DNA of 64,000 nt from Sycobia sp. Sy_11. Taxonomy: Eukaryota; Arthropoda; Insecta; Hymenoptera; Epichrysomallidae. This document shows, piece by piece, positions 22,311-32,682 of this stretch. The notes beneath the pieces are model-generated. The model was given only the letters and a program-made list of their open reading frames with translations, ran no database searches and had not been told where the DNA came from. The position numbers and the translations under genes are program-made. The stretch spans positions 248,001 through 312,000 of the forward strand of contig JACCIC010000175.1 in the NCBI GenBank assembly GCA_018907035.1, read 5' to 3'. Each line of letters starts with the position of its first letter. Positions within the stretch are counted from its first letter, which is position 1.

Positions 22311-22524
22311 CTTTCGGTCTAAAAGAGCATTGCCTAGATTTCTTGCATTTTTTCAATTTTTAAAATGTAAATATTTTCGGAACAAGGTATCAAAAATAAA
22401 TATAAGAGGAAAAGTCTTGAAAATATTAATATTACAAGGATTAACCATAATGTGAAATTAATATTAAGAGTCGAATAAATACTTATTATTTTGTAATATA
22501 AATTTTGTGGTTTACATTTAAAGT

Positions 22525-22795
22525 TCAGCGTGGTAGGGGTTGGGCATATAATTGTATTATTATGCTTTTTAATTTAAACCCTGATGGAGAATCGAAGCGG
22601 TTCAAACGTTGTACGAAGCAGATATATCGATTCGGTAAACTTGGTGGTGTTAAGGTCAGTCAGATTGTCCTTTATTAACAATGGTACATTTTTTTTATTT
22701 ATCCAATTACAAACAAGGATAGTTTAACTATCATTATATAATTATAATTATATTATTTTATAAGGACTACAAAACTGATAAAAATACTTGTTAGT
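22525..22795 (+). repeat. Penelope 3' terminal repeat, copy with decayed hammerhead core
   Basis: Aligns by eye over its length with 31220-31570: GGTAGGGGTTGGGCATATA, AACCCTGATGGAG...TTCAAACGTTG, GGTCAGTCAGATTGTC, TTACAAACAAGGATAG. The core boxes have mutated (CTGATGG at 22581, TCAAAC at 22602). It lies directly downstream of the endonuclease remnant on the same strand. Confidence 0.7.
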
Positions 22796-23123
22796 TTAAT
22801 AAATGAAGTCTACATAAAATTAGAATTTTTGTTGAGGCTTTGTTGATTGTATACGTCAAGCCAAAAACCAAGCAGAATAAAACATTAAATAAACCAATAA
22901 AGCATGTACTATTTATTATTTATGAAAAAAATTTTTTTCCAAATCTTCAGGTAAATAGCTATATGAATATTTTTAAGCATTATACTTTCTAATTAATTTA
23001 AGTAGTTAAAGATCATTTTCTGATTAACTTTAATAAAATCTAATTTTCCCAGTCTCATACGTAATGCAAAAAATTTTAAGATACATGTTCTTAGAGAATA
23101 GATCTCAGGACTAGGTTTCAAAA
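22796..23123. other. no gene seen
   Basis: AT-rich sequence between two oppositely oriented Penelope repeat copies. Confidence 0.5.
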
Positions 23124-23231
23124 TTAATAAATATTTTTATCGGTCTTACAGTCTTTATACAGTAATATATTATACTAATATAATGACAGTCAGACTGCCG
23201 TTGTTTACAATCACCCCCAAAGAATCTGAAA
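23124..23231 (-). repeat. Penelope-associated 3' repeat, truncated copy 2
   Basis: Read on the minus strand: TTCAGATTCTTTGGGGGTGA, TTGTAAACAACGGCAGTCTG, ACTGTCATTATA, then ACTGTAAGACCGATAAAAAT. It matches the distal part of the copy at 31220-31570 and is inverted relative to the copy 330 bp upstream. Inverted partial repeats are common in this element class. Confidence 0.7.
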
Positions 23232-23966
23232 TAGAAATTACTACTAAAAATAAAATTAAATTAGATTAAAAATTAAAAATGATAAAAATAATAAAAATAA
23301 ACTATATTCTTGTTAGCAAAGTTAGGTTTCAAAATAATCACCGAATAATTTAATAAACCTTTAAGACGGATCGTTTTAACCGATACCATACGAAATCTGA
23401 ATGCTCCAGCTCACGTTTTATATTGCATAATATATATAAAAATCATTTTGAATCAGGCTCCATAATCAATCGGTAAAAATTTTTAATACGTTGGATGTCG
23501 GTAACTGAGTATCCTTTTTTAACGATTTCCATCCAAATTCCTATAACAGATGGCGTTACGATATGCTCAAAACAGCAAAAGAGAGATAACAATAAGAATT
23601 CAGCAAATGGCCGCCAGGCATTCCTACGATATGTATACGATTTACGAAATACCGCTGCAGATCGCAGAGTGCAGAAGAGCGAGAAGCTATCGAAGCTAAT
23701 GCTATACTAGGCCATACTTAATGCTGTTGAATGAGACCATATAGATACGTGTGGAGTCTGTTATGCGACTTGCGAGACACGGAATAGCACGCTGGCTGCG
23801 GGAGTATAGCTTAGATAGCATATATAGCTGTGCGGTCGTGTGCGCTGGTGTGCGCTGCCCCCTATCTGTCCGTGTCCCTATGTAGCTGTAGCCTGCTGTA
23901 GGCTGTAGCAGTGTATACCTAGCACGGTGCCAAAGTGCCACGGAGAAGCGCACGCACAGTACTCTG
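23232..23966 (+). other. upstream region of the deubiquitinase gene
   Basis: AT-rich to about 23490, then progressively GC-richer towards the transcription start. It contains short repeated CTGTAG words at 23885-23915. No TATA box is placed convincingly near the Inr. Open frames on both strands here look compositional. Confidence 0.4.
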
Positions 23967-23973
23967 TCAGTCG
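23967..23973 (+). promoter_or_regulatory. candidate initiator (TCAGTCG)
   Basis: TCAGTCG matches the arthropod initiator consensus (TCAGTY), with the A at 23969 as +1. It lies 342 nt upstream of the start codon of the deubiquitinase gene, at the edge of a GC-richer stretch. No downstream promoter element is evident at +28 to +32. This is a prediction only. Confidence 0.35.
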
Positions 23974-24273
23974 GACTGGTCGGACGGCCAGTCGAGCCTC
24001 TAAAGAATTCGTTCACACTTTTACCGGAAGTAAAAGCAAGAAAGTCAACAAAATAGTGAAAAATATAATCGAGTGTGCAAATCGTTATATAAGAAAACTA
24101 CTGATACTTTCGGAAGTGCGCGGATTGTGCGCGTGTTGTCTATACGTGTTTTGCGGCCACGTCTTTTTCCATCATCGTTCCAGTGCGGTTGCAGGTTGTA
24201 TTATCATCAGGTCGTGGCTGATTGCAGTTCCGTAGTACTAGTGGCGTATACCCGGGACACACCTTAAACGAGG

Positions 24274-24294
24274 ATGGGAAGCTGGACCTGGTAA
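24274..24294 (+). CDS. six-codon upstream ORF in the deubiquitinase 5' leader
   Basis: An ATG at 24274 opens a six-codon frame (MGSWTW) that stops at 24292-24294, 16 nt before the main start at 24311. If the leader begins near 23969 without an intron, ribosomes meet this uORF just before the main start, which could lower translation. This is inference from position; no conservation data are available. Confidence 0.4.
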   Translation: MGSWTW

Positions 24295-24310
24295 ACAGCT
24301 CACCGAAAGG

Positions 24311-24556
24311 ATGAGCGTTGCCGTTGCGCTTCGGTGCAGCAGCAGCGACCACGGCGTCGCGGTCGCTGCGATGAGTCCGTTCACGACGACAAGATTTAAC
24401 GTGGATACCGCTAACCTGGAGACAGTGCCAGTGGCGAAGAGGGAAATTGTAAGCAACGACTTCGTGATGAAATCCATGTCGGAGAGCGAATTGGGCGTGG
24501 AAGAGGTTAAGACTACGGTTAATCACACGCCTGTCACCATAACGTCTACTGCAGAG
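24311..24556 (+). CDS. USP31/USP43-type deubiquitinase, coding exon 1
   Basis: Starts at ATG 24311 (context GAAAGGATGAGC), the first ATG of its frame, and encodes 82 residues up to the donor GAG|GTGAGT at 24556/24557. The product is a low-complexity, Val/Thr/Glu-rich N-terminal extension with no known domain. USP31/43 proteins are expected to have a variable N-terminus before the catalytic domain. The junction is phase 0 and joins exon 2 (25295) in frame across a 738-bp intron with a pyrimidine-rich acceptor (TTTATTTCTTGTAG). A six-codon upstream ORF ends 16 nt before the start. A later in-frame Met (residue 21) is an alternative start. The exon is well supported because the ORF, donor, acceptor and phase agree, though the exon 1 protein sequence alone shows no homology I recognise. 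Confidence 0.75.
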
Positions 24557-25294
24557 GTGAGTTACAATAAGAATTTAGAACTATTTGTTTTGATACTTTT
24601 TTGTCAACAATTGAATTCAATTGTTATTTTTCCCAACAGTGAAAATTTATCGTAATAATCACACGCTGTTTTGAGATCATTATTTATAACATATATAACA
24701 AACTCTTTGATATAGAGTCATTTCAATAAATTTTATTTGATTTTATTAAAATTTTCAAATTAAGTTATTTATTATTGCAATCAATTATAGTAAAGAAAGC
24801 AGTTTAAGCTAGAAATTTATAGATATTTATAGCAATATTTTCCACTTTGCTTTCTATAAATACTAGTATAAATTAAATAAATCACTTAATGTTATAATAC
24901 TTTTCAAGTTGTATATCTAATCTAATAATATTTTTGAACCATGTAATTAAAAAAGACAACTTTCTATATCAAATTTGAAATATTAAATTTTTTTGAAAAT
25001 AATTGATTCAATTGAAAGAAACTTGATGATCAAATCAAAAATAATTTAAAATATTTAAAAGTATCACCAAGTTCTTTATTTATTCGTTTATTGCTTAGTA
25101 TTTGTAAGAGCAAATCACTGTAATTTATTTTGATTTGTGTAAACTAATTCACTGATATCTCAAATTTGTATTATTAAACTTTAATAAATAGCTTTATTTT
25201 AAATTAAAATATTTCATTATATAAAGAAAATCAAAAAAATTTCATATAATTATGAGAAAGATTTATTTATTATTTATTTCTTTATTTCTTGTAG
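24557..25294 (+). other. intron 1 of the deubiquitinase gene
   Basis: Phase 0 intron of 738 bp, AT-rich, GTGAGT donor and TTTCTTGTAG acceptor. Nothing else is recognised inside. Confidence 0.75.
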
Positions 25295-26032
25295 ATTCAT
25301 CCTTTTACAAAATCAGAAAAAACTACTTTGAAGAGAGTGCTTACATTACCGCGGATGTTCAAGATATCAAAAAGACGATCTAAACTTCAAAGTCAAGGAG
25401 AGTTAATCAAAAACAATATGCAGTCGACTGATCAGTCAATTATGGACCAAGGTAGGCTTTCTTTAGAAAGCAAAAAAGTTTCTCGCAAATCTTCTTGGAA
25501 GAAACCTATTGAAAAAATTGTAAAAAAATTGTGTCGAAGTATGACTACTGTAGGTACTCAAAATAATAAGACAATTGGCAGGGATGGTCTTGGGTGTAGT
25601 GTAGTGGATGTTCGTGTGCCACCAACCAGACCAGTTCACATACCTCCTGATAGAGTGCCTGGTGTTATTGGCCTAAGGAATCATGGAAATACGTGTTTTA
25701 TGAATGCAGTGTTACAGTGTTTATCACATACAGACATTTTAGCTGAATATTTTGTACTTGATCAGTATAAGGCTCATCTTAAAAAGAAAACTTCGAAAAA
25801 GTATGGTACTAAAGGGGAAATAACAGAGCATTTGGCATTATTGCTTAAAGCAATATGGACTTGTCAATATGATCCAGAAATAAGTACTGCCTTTAAAAGT
25901 GTTGTTGATAAATATGGTAGCCAGTATCGTGGAAATTTGCAACATGATGCTCAAGAATTTTTATTATGGCTATTGGATAAAGTTCACGAGGATCTTAATC
26001 AAGCTCCTAATAGAAAATATAAAACTATTAAG
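25295..26032 (+). CDS. USP31/USP43-type deubiquitinase, exon 2 with start of catalytic domain
   Basis: Encodes 246 residues (protein residues 83-328), phase 0 at both ends, ending TTAAG|GTGAGT. A basic, Lys/Arg/Ser-rich segment precedes the USP (peptidase C19) domain, which opens PGVIGLRNHGNTCFMNAVLQ. The catalytic Cys is the TGT at 25694-25696 (residue 216 by my count). GNLQHDAQEFLLWLLDKVHE further on is the QHDAQEF box of the fold. The Cys-box wording and the spacing to QHDAQEF match the USP31/USP43 branch better than other USPs (recollection); a Drosophila relative is the CG30421 product. These enzymes remove ubiquitin from substrates by a Cys/His/Asp triad. The His and Asp boxes and the zinc ribbon must lie in later exons, which I do not find here. 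The strand agrees with exon 1. Confidence 0.93.
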
Positions 26033-29000
26033 GTGAGTACCTTTTTTAAATTAAAGCATTGAAAATAAAGCTATTGGTCAATGCATTTATAGTATATTAG
26101 TGCAAATTAAATTTAATATTATCATATTATATTAATACAATATTTTCATAGCATTGTGTATAGACTATAGATTATTCTAAATTAAAAATTTATTTATTTA
26201 TGTATTTTTTATTATTATGATCTTAGTAGATTAGACAAGCTTTGTACTGAAGCGGTCACATATAATGAGTTCATATTCAGCGATTTAAATCAATACAGCT
26301 AATTGTGTTTTGTAAAGCACTTCCAAAAAATTGTATCACTTTAAATGTTCTTTTTGATTTTCTATGCAACTTGTAAATAATTCAATGAATAATGTGTTAT
26401 TTAATGAAAAATAATGTTGAAATCAATGCAATAATTATTGTGATTACAAGTTATGCTTTCATTTAATTTTTAATTTATGTATTGCTATCTAGAAATATAT
26501 ATATTCTTATAATAATCTGCTCAATTAAAAAATATAATTAGCTAAATAATTAATGTCATATCAATAATGATTTTAAATAAGGCTTCTTCAAAACATTTTT
26601 GCAATCAAGAAACTATCAACTAGTCAGCAAAGATAGTTATTGTACAAGAAAATAACAGCACAATCAAACATTGACCTCTCGGAAAAAAAGATCTATATAG
26701 TAAAGTCTTATCGATCTGAAATCAGTATCAATTTTATAAGTGAGGTTATAGATATTATGCAACTTAATAATTCACCCCGCGCGAAAAAAAATCAAACGGA
26801 AAAGCAAAAAGATATGATATCTGATGATATACAATACAAAATATTCAACTACAGGTAGAACATGTACGTGCTAATACATCGTCAAAAATGACGAATATAA
26901 ATCGGACGAAAGAAAAGTATCTATAGAAAAGGAAGCAACGTAACGCTTCCGTAGTTTTACTTGTTTGGTACGAAAAAAGTGTTGATTGCTTATATAATCG
27001 CTGAATGTTTAGTATTGTTGACGAATAAAGTTAATTTAGCTAATAGAAGTAATTATTTTTTTCTGTAGCATATTGCTTTGATAATTACGTATGTAACTTT
27101 TTGTTGATACTCTGGACAAAACTATCGCATCAAAAAATCAGATTTAAGCTAACCAAAAATATTTTAAACATTAAGTATTATTTTTGTACATTATACTTGT
27201 ATATTTAATTTTAAAAAGATGTTCAGAAAAAATAATGCTTTCTAAAAATGAAATCGGTACTATTTTGATATGGGTTTGAATAATTTTATATTTCGAGAAT
27301 TTGGATGGAGCCTATGGAAACTATTTCTTTATACTTAAATTTCGTGATAATCAATAATGATAATGAAAATTTATTACCTAGTTTTCACTTAATATAACGC
27401 CTTTTATTTTGAGGATGTAATCACTAAAGTTCTAAATTTGTTTGCGTCAGTAGTATTCTGTATTAATGTGTATAGTAAAATTTTAGAAAACGGATGGAAA
27501 AAAAATTTTATTTTGAAATTGTTTATTATTTGTTTACTTGTTCTATATTTATTCCCTTTCTTTATTTAAGAGAGATGTATTGTCTTAACGTATCTCTGTT
27601 ATGAGTCTCGAGTTTGTATCGTTAACGTACACGAAATTTTTTTGAAATTTTTAAAACTTTTCTTGAAACGTCATATTGATCATTGTATAAAGTTGTTATT
27701 TATTTCATATATTTAAAAATAATTAAATTAAAAATTTGATTATAATTCTTTGATTTTCGATAGCTTTATGCAATTGTGCAAAAATATTTCGTTGCATTGT
27801 AACGCTGTAAAGTTCTCAGATAATTTCAGATTCAACCCCCCCCCCTCTTCGTTCTAAATGTGGTCACCGAAATAAAAATTCACAAAACGTGCGACTTCAA
27901 AAAGAAAACGAAAAGATTTAAAAAAAAAACAATATTTATACAGAAAAGAACGAACTCCGAACTAGGCTAAATGCAATTTTTTTACCAATTATGATCTAAT
28001 TAAATCTCGTCGAGGTTCATTGATGCTATAATAAACGATTTCTGTATAAATATGATATGAAATATAATATTAAATTTTGATTCTTATTAGATATTATAAT
28101 GATAACGAGTTTAAAAAAAGTAGGATTGTTTGTACTTATTTTGTTAATTTGTGTACAAGTGCAATTGTAAAACTGTTTGCTTTCTTAACCGAACGCGACT
28201 TTTGAAAACTTGCAGTGAATCGTTATCAAAATAAGCCACTAACCATATAAAAATTATACAATAGTAAATTAATTAATAATTTATCACCAATTACAGAGTG
28301 TTGCAAAAAAATTAATATGAATATAACCAAAAATATAGTTTTACAATCGTTCTGTAGTTTATTCCCATAAATTTCTTACTTGGCACATTGTATAAATTGA
28401 CGACGCATGTTACAGCCCTATCGATAACAGAATTGGTGTCTCTATATGTATATAATGAAAGAGACCTTCGAGTGATTTGTTTTTCAATATATACATCGCG
28501 TAATGACACGTGTCGCTGGCGTATAAATTCGGGACACTCGATTTGCGCAGTGAAATAATGATCGGGAATTGTATATGTTGATTATAAGAACAAAAAAGAG
28601 CAAAGGGAATTTGATTTGATTTTTTATTTTTCTTGTACATCGTCTTCTTGTCTGTCAGAACACTTACAAATGTACCGAATTACAATGCTACAAATTTTAT
28701 TTGCACGATATTACAATGAATAATAATAAAAAATATTAGATAAAACTAAAACCATGTAGCGAGTACTTTTAAACATCATAATTGCATATCTATAAGTAAT
28801 AGTTGACAAATAATAGTAGTAAAAACAAATAAAGGTGAGGAACAAGATGAAAACAAAAAAAACGTGACGTAAAATCAAAATAAGAGATGTGAACATTGGA
28901 CTCTCTTTTTTTTACTAGGGTTTTGATGCGGGTATTTGTAGCATCATATAATATACCGCTTTAGCAATCCGAAGAGACCACAAGTTAAAAAATCGGAAAT

Positions 29001-29135
29001 GCAAACTGAATCTCAATTGCTTCAGACTATATAGATATATATAAGTGTCTATGAAAGAATACATAATATACAGAGGAACAGAGAAAAATTGTTTATAAAT
29101 AGAGATATAGTAATAAAATAAGGAGGAACGGTATT

Positions 29136-29191
<56 letters not shown>

Positions 29192-30165
29192 CAATATAAG
29201 TATTAAATTATTAAGTAAAATAAGCTAAATATATGGTGTAAAGTGTAAAGGTAAAATATTGTTAAAATTATGTTAAATCGAGTCTTCAAAACGCGGGAAA
29301 CAACTGACTCGTATATAAAATATTACCCCTATATAAATCTAATTTTAAATTAAGGATTATTTACCAAAGATACACGAGTTTTTGTTATGTTCAATTTTCA
29401 ATAATTTTATTTGTCGAAATTTTTCTGTAAGTCAACTTTTATTTTACATCGCAGCAGGTGTCCTGAAGCTTGCCCACTGTATTTTTTTCTTTTTTCTTTT
29501 TTGTAAATGTTATGTTTATTAAATTATTATAAATATATTTTGTCCTTATTCACCGTGTAATTTTTTAACAATTTTGTAAATTTTATTTTGATAAAGGGCC
29601 AGGAAATGATAAAAAACAAATCTATCGGAACGTCATCAAAAATATATACGTTTTTATTAATATTCTAAAATTTCCTTCTCTGAAGAAAAGGATGATTCTA
29701 TAGATACATAAAATAATCTCAAATAACTAATCTTTAATTTCAAAATCACTATAAGGCAGAAAATAAAATTATAATTTCGAAAATATTCTTTTTTCTTTTC
29801 TTGTTTTACAGGTTTACCTTGCGTTTACTCTACTATAATCGTGATAACAGTCGTAAGCTTAATATTTCATATGTATTATAAATTTTTTATGACATAACTA
29901 GGATTATTAAAAAGTTGATTGGTTGATAAAGCTAGTATAAGTCATGGCTATGCCACGAACGACCATATCAAAATTCTATTTAAATTATCAGAAAATTCCA
30001 TGCATTTGTATATTTCTATAACGTACGAGGACTGGATTTGGGATTTTAGGAATATGTAAAACAAAACTTCAAAATTATTAATACAATAGAGCAAAGAATA
30101 TTTTATTAAAACGCAACAGTTTAAACGGAACAGTTGATAAACGAAAACAATAAGACGTCTGCACT
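26033..30165. other. AT-rich non-coding DNA, start of the long intron
   Basis: About 4.1 kb with no coding signal. It contains (TA)n at 29139-29188, a C-run near 27836-27845 and a pyrimidine-tract/AG at 29810 that fails as an exon start because frame 0 stops after eight codons. Confidence 0.5.
29139..29188. repeat. (TA)n microsatellite
   Basis: Perfect TA tract of 50 bp. Confidence 0.95.
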
Positions 30166-30540
30166 AGAAGGCTGCTGCGAAAAGAATGACGCTCGAGTGT
30201 CGAAATATTTATTTCGTACAGTACAGAAATCGCCCCCATCGAAAAGGCATGGGGCGCTACGATTCTTCGCCGAATCGCAATAGGATCATATATCGATGTT
30301 TATTTAGGCGCGCGACTTCGGACCCCCCGCGGCTTCGCTTAGAGAGCCTCAACAAAACATCACATTGAGGCTTATAGCCTTCACGGCCACGATTTTACAA
30401 ATAGTAATTCGTGCACGTCTATTCTTACAGAATAGTCGCGAGCCTAGAGTACATCTTCCAGGCCATGGGCAAGCCCATGCACAGCCCTAGCTAGGTCGTT
30501 GGGAGTCTCTTGTCGTCCTAGGCCTGTTATTTTTGATATT
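30166..30540. other. GC-rich island with perfect hairpins, origin unknown
   Basis: A GC- and CpG-rich patch in AT-rich surroundings. It holds two perfect short hairpins: AGCCTCAA with TTGAGGCT around 30345-30372, and CATGGGC-AA-GCCCATG at about 30464-30480. A 60-codon + frame exists (30186-30368) but resembles no family I know. It is possibly a transposon fragment or structured RNA. Confidence 0.3.
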
Positions 30541-30918
30541 AATTAATTAAAATAATATTATCAATGATAAAAACACACAATTATAAAATATAATATAAAT
30601 AATATTAAATCTAAGGTAAATAATATTAAATCTAATATAAAATAATATTAAATAAACTTATAGTAATAAATAAATATAAAACTCGAGCGTCTTCCCTTTC
30701 TTACAAACATAGATATTCTTATTTTTGCATTCGCCCAGACTTACATATCATTCTGGGGAAAGGGGAAAACTCCGCAAAAACCCAATTGGGAAAAAAAAAA
30801 CTTGAGGAGAAAACCTTTTCCAAAAATAAGAATTTACAATATGTTATTCACAACATGTTTTATTAAAAATTTTTTACTTTTTACCTACAATAATTATATC
30901 AATAACAAATTTTACAAG

Positions 30919-30993
30919 ATATATATATACATATACACATATACATTCATACATACATACACATACACATATACACACATATACATACATACA

Positions 30994-31026
<33 letters not shown>

Positions 31027-31027
31027 G
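30919..31027. repeat. compound (TA)/(CA)/(CATA) microsatellite
   Basis: TA and CA stretches lead into a run of CATA units of over 60 bp. Confidence 0.9.
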
Positions 31028-31219
31028 GACAAATACCGCATCGTCTCGCTCTAACTCGCTTTGGCGTTACTTTTGTCACGAAATCCATTTAATAATCTGA
31101 TGTTTTAATTTTAAAAGTGTTTTCAAATCCGTCAGTAACAATTTCTAATTAGGAAAAATGCAATAATAATTTTAGACCTACGACAAATTAATCTAGAGGG
31201 GAAATTTAGATTTAATTTA

Positions 31220-31570
31220 CTAAATTTGATGGTGGGGATGGGGTATATATAGATTAGAATATAAGGTTTAGTTTAGTCCCTGATGAGGAGCCGTAGCGAG
31301 CTCGAAACGTTGGACAAGTCTTCAATTAGGTAAGGGTGTTGGGGACAGTCAGACTGCATTTTACTAACAAAGAATTTTTTCAGCTAATATTTTATTTTCA
31401 GATTAGTCTACGGGGGTGAATGTAAACAAGGACAATCTGACTGTCATTATAATTTTAATTTAATTTTTAATTTAAATTTTATTTTTAATTTTATTTATTT
31501 TATTTTTATTTTTATTTTTAGATTGAATTGATTGGCACTGTAAGACCAATAAAAAATATTTATTAATTTG
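31220..31570 (+). repeat. Penelope-like terminal repeat with hammerhead core
   Basis: Best-preserved copy of the family seen at 22525, 23124 and 10739. In order it has a GGTGGGGATGGGGTATATA segment, a hammerhead-like core at 31271-31316, GGGGACAGTCAGACTG, TTCAGATTAGTCTACGGGGG, TTGT/ATGTAAACAAGG, a T/A-rich stretch, and ACTGTAAGACCAATAAAAAA. No RT or endonuclease reading lies just upstream, so this is a solo or truncated copy. Confidence 0.7.
31271..31316 (+). ncRNA. hammerhead ribozyme-like motif
   Basis: Exact CTGATGA (31280-31286) and GAAA (31304-31307) boxes are separated by a stem II of GAGC/GCTC with one bulged G. AGTCC before the first box can pair with GGAC at 31312-31315 as stem I. 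Between them AC-GT leaves a two-pair stem III with no loop and a GUU cleavage triplet. Very short stem III hammerheads are known from Penelope-like elements (recollection). Activity is unproven, and the bulge in stem II and short stem I weaken it. Confidence 0.45.
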
Positions 31571-32631
31571 TATATGGGCAGTCGACATAAGTACAATTAA
31601 ATTATTTTACAAATCAATCTATTAACTACCATATTTTTTTTTATTCTAATTTATAAATGTTAAACTTTTCTCCTCTGTATATAGTTTTTCAAAAAGATCA
31701 AATGGATTTTAATATATTGAATTTTTATTAAATATAGTAGGTGGAATGTTAAACTAAAGATACACACGAAATAATCTTTTAATATGAACTTTATTTCAAA
31801 CGAGGAAAGAAAAGACGTCTGTTCAAACGAAAGGACAATGCAAAAACTAACTGCAGTACTCGAAATTGAAAACTCTGCAAGCCTTTATGAGAAACTTAAA
31901 ACCTATAAAAACACATCAGGTATCTAGGCAATAAACTCATAAATCATTAGCCGCGCAGGGTAGCAAAGACGCAGATCGTAATAAGACCCAGTGGACACGT
32001 ATATTTACATCCCTTTACGATACTGTCCAATATTTAGTTTCAAGTATTTTTTGCTTTATTATTTATAGAAGGCTAAAATAATCTAACATAATACTATAAA
32101 ATAAGCAACTTAATAGTATACTGTTTAACTAATGATTCTTTCTCTCATTAATTTGATCATCCGAATTAATTTTTTTACCGTTCAAACAATTATAATTTTA
32201 AGAGTTCATTTATACCTTTCTCTTTTGCCTGCGTATATATTTGACTAAATATAGCAATCACCTAATTCGATCATGGGATTCTCACTGGATACGATCAGTA
32301 TATTCGATAAAGCCACTGTCAGGTTGAATTCTGTACAATCGTATGAAATCTGTTGCAATAGACTATACATATTCACAAAAGCCTCTCGTCGATTTCCAAA
32401 GACCAAACTCTTCGTCGAATCTTCCCTACACTTCCCATCTCAATTTAATATCCATTCCGTTCACGCCCATACAGGTAATACAGGCGCCAAGACAACGGTT
32501 CGCTCTCTCGCCTCCTTTTCTTCGCGTGAGCTTTGCTTGTGCCCTTCACAATGATTTCTCTTAAGAAATATGTGAACTGCTTTAAGGTGGGCCGAGTGAG
32601 CGTTTGGTTACAATATCATGACTAAAGCCTC

Positions 32632-32634
<3 letters not shown>

Positions 32635-32680
<46 letters not shown>
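32635..32680. repeat. (GA)23 microsatellite
   Basis: Perfect GA tract of 46 bp. Confidence 0.95.

Positions 32681-32682
<2 letters not shown>

Noticed and set aside
29811..29860. Possible microexon after a good pyrimidine-AG at 29810.
   Set aside because: The frame required by the phase 0 exon 2 hits a stop after eight codons and the donor is poor.
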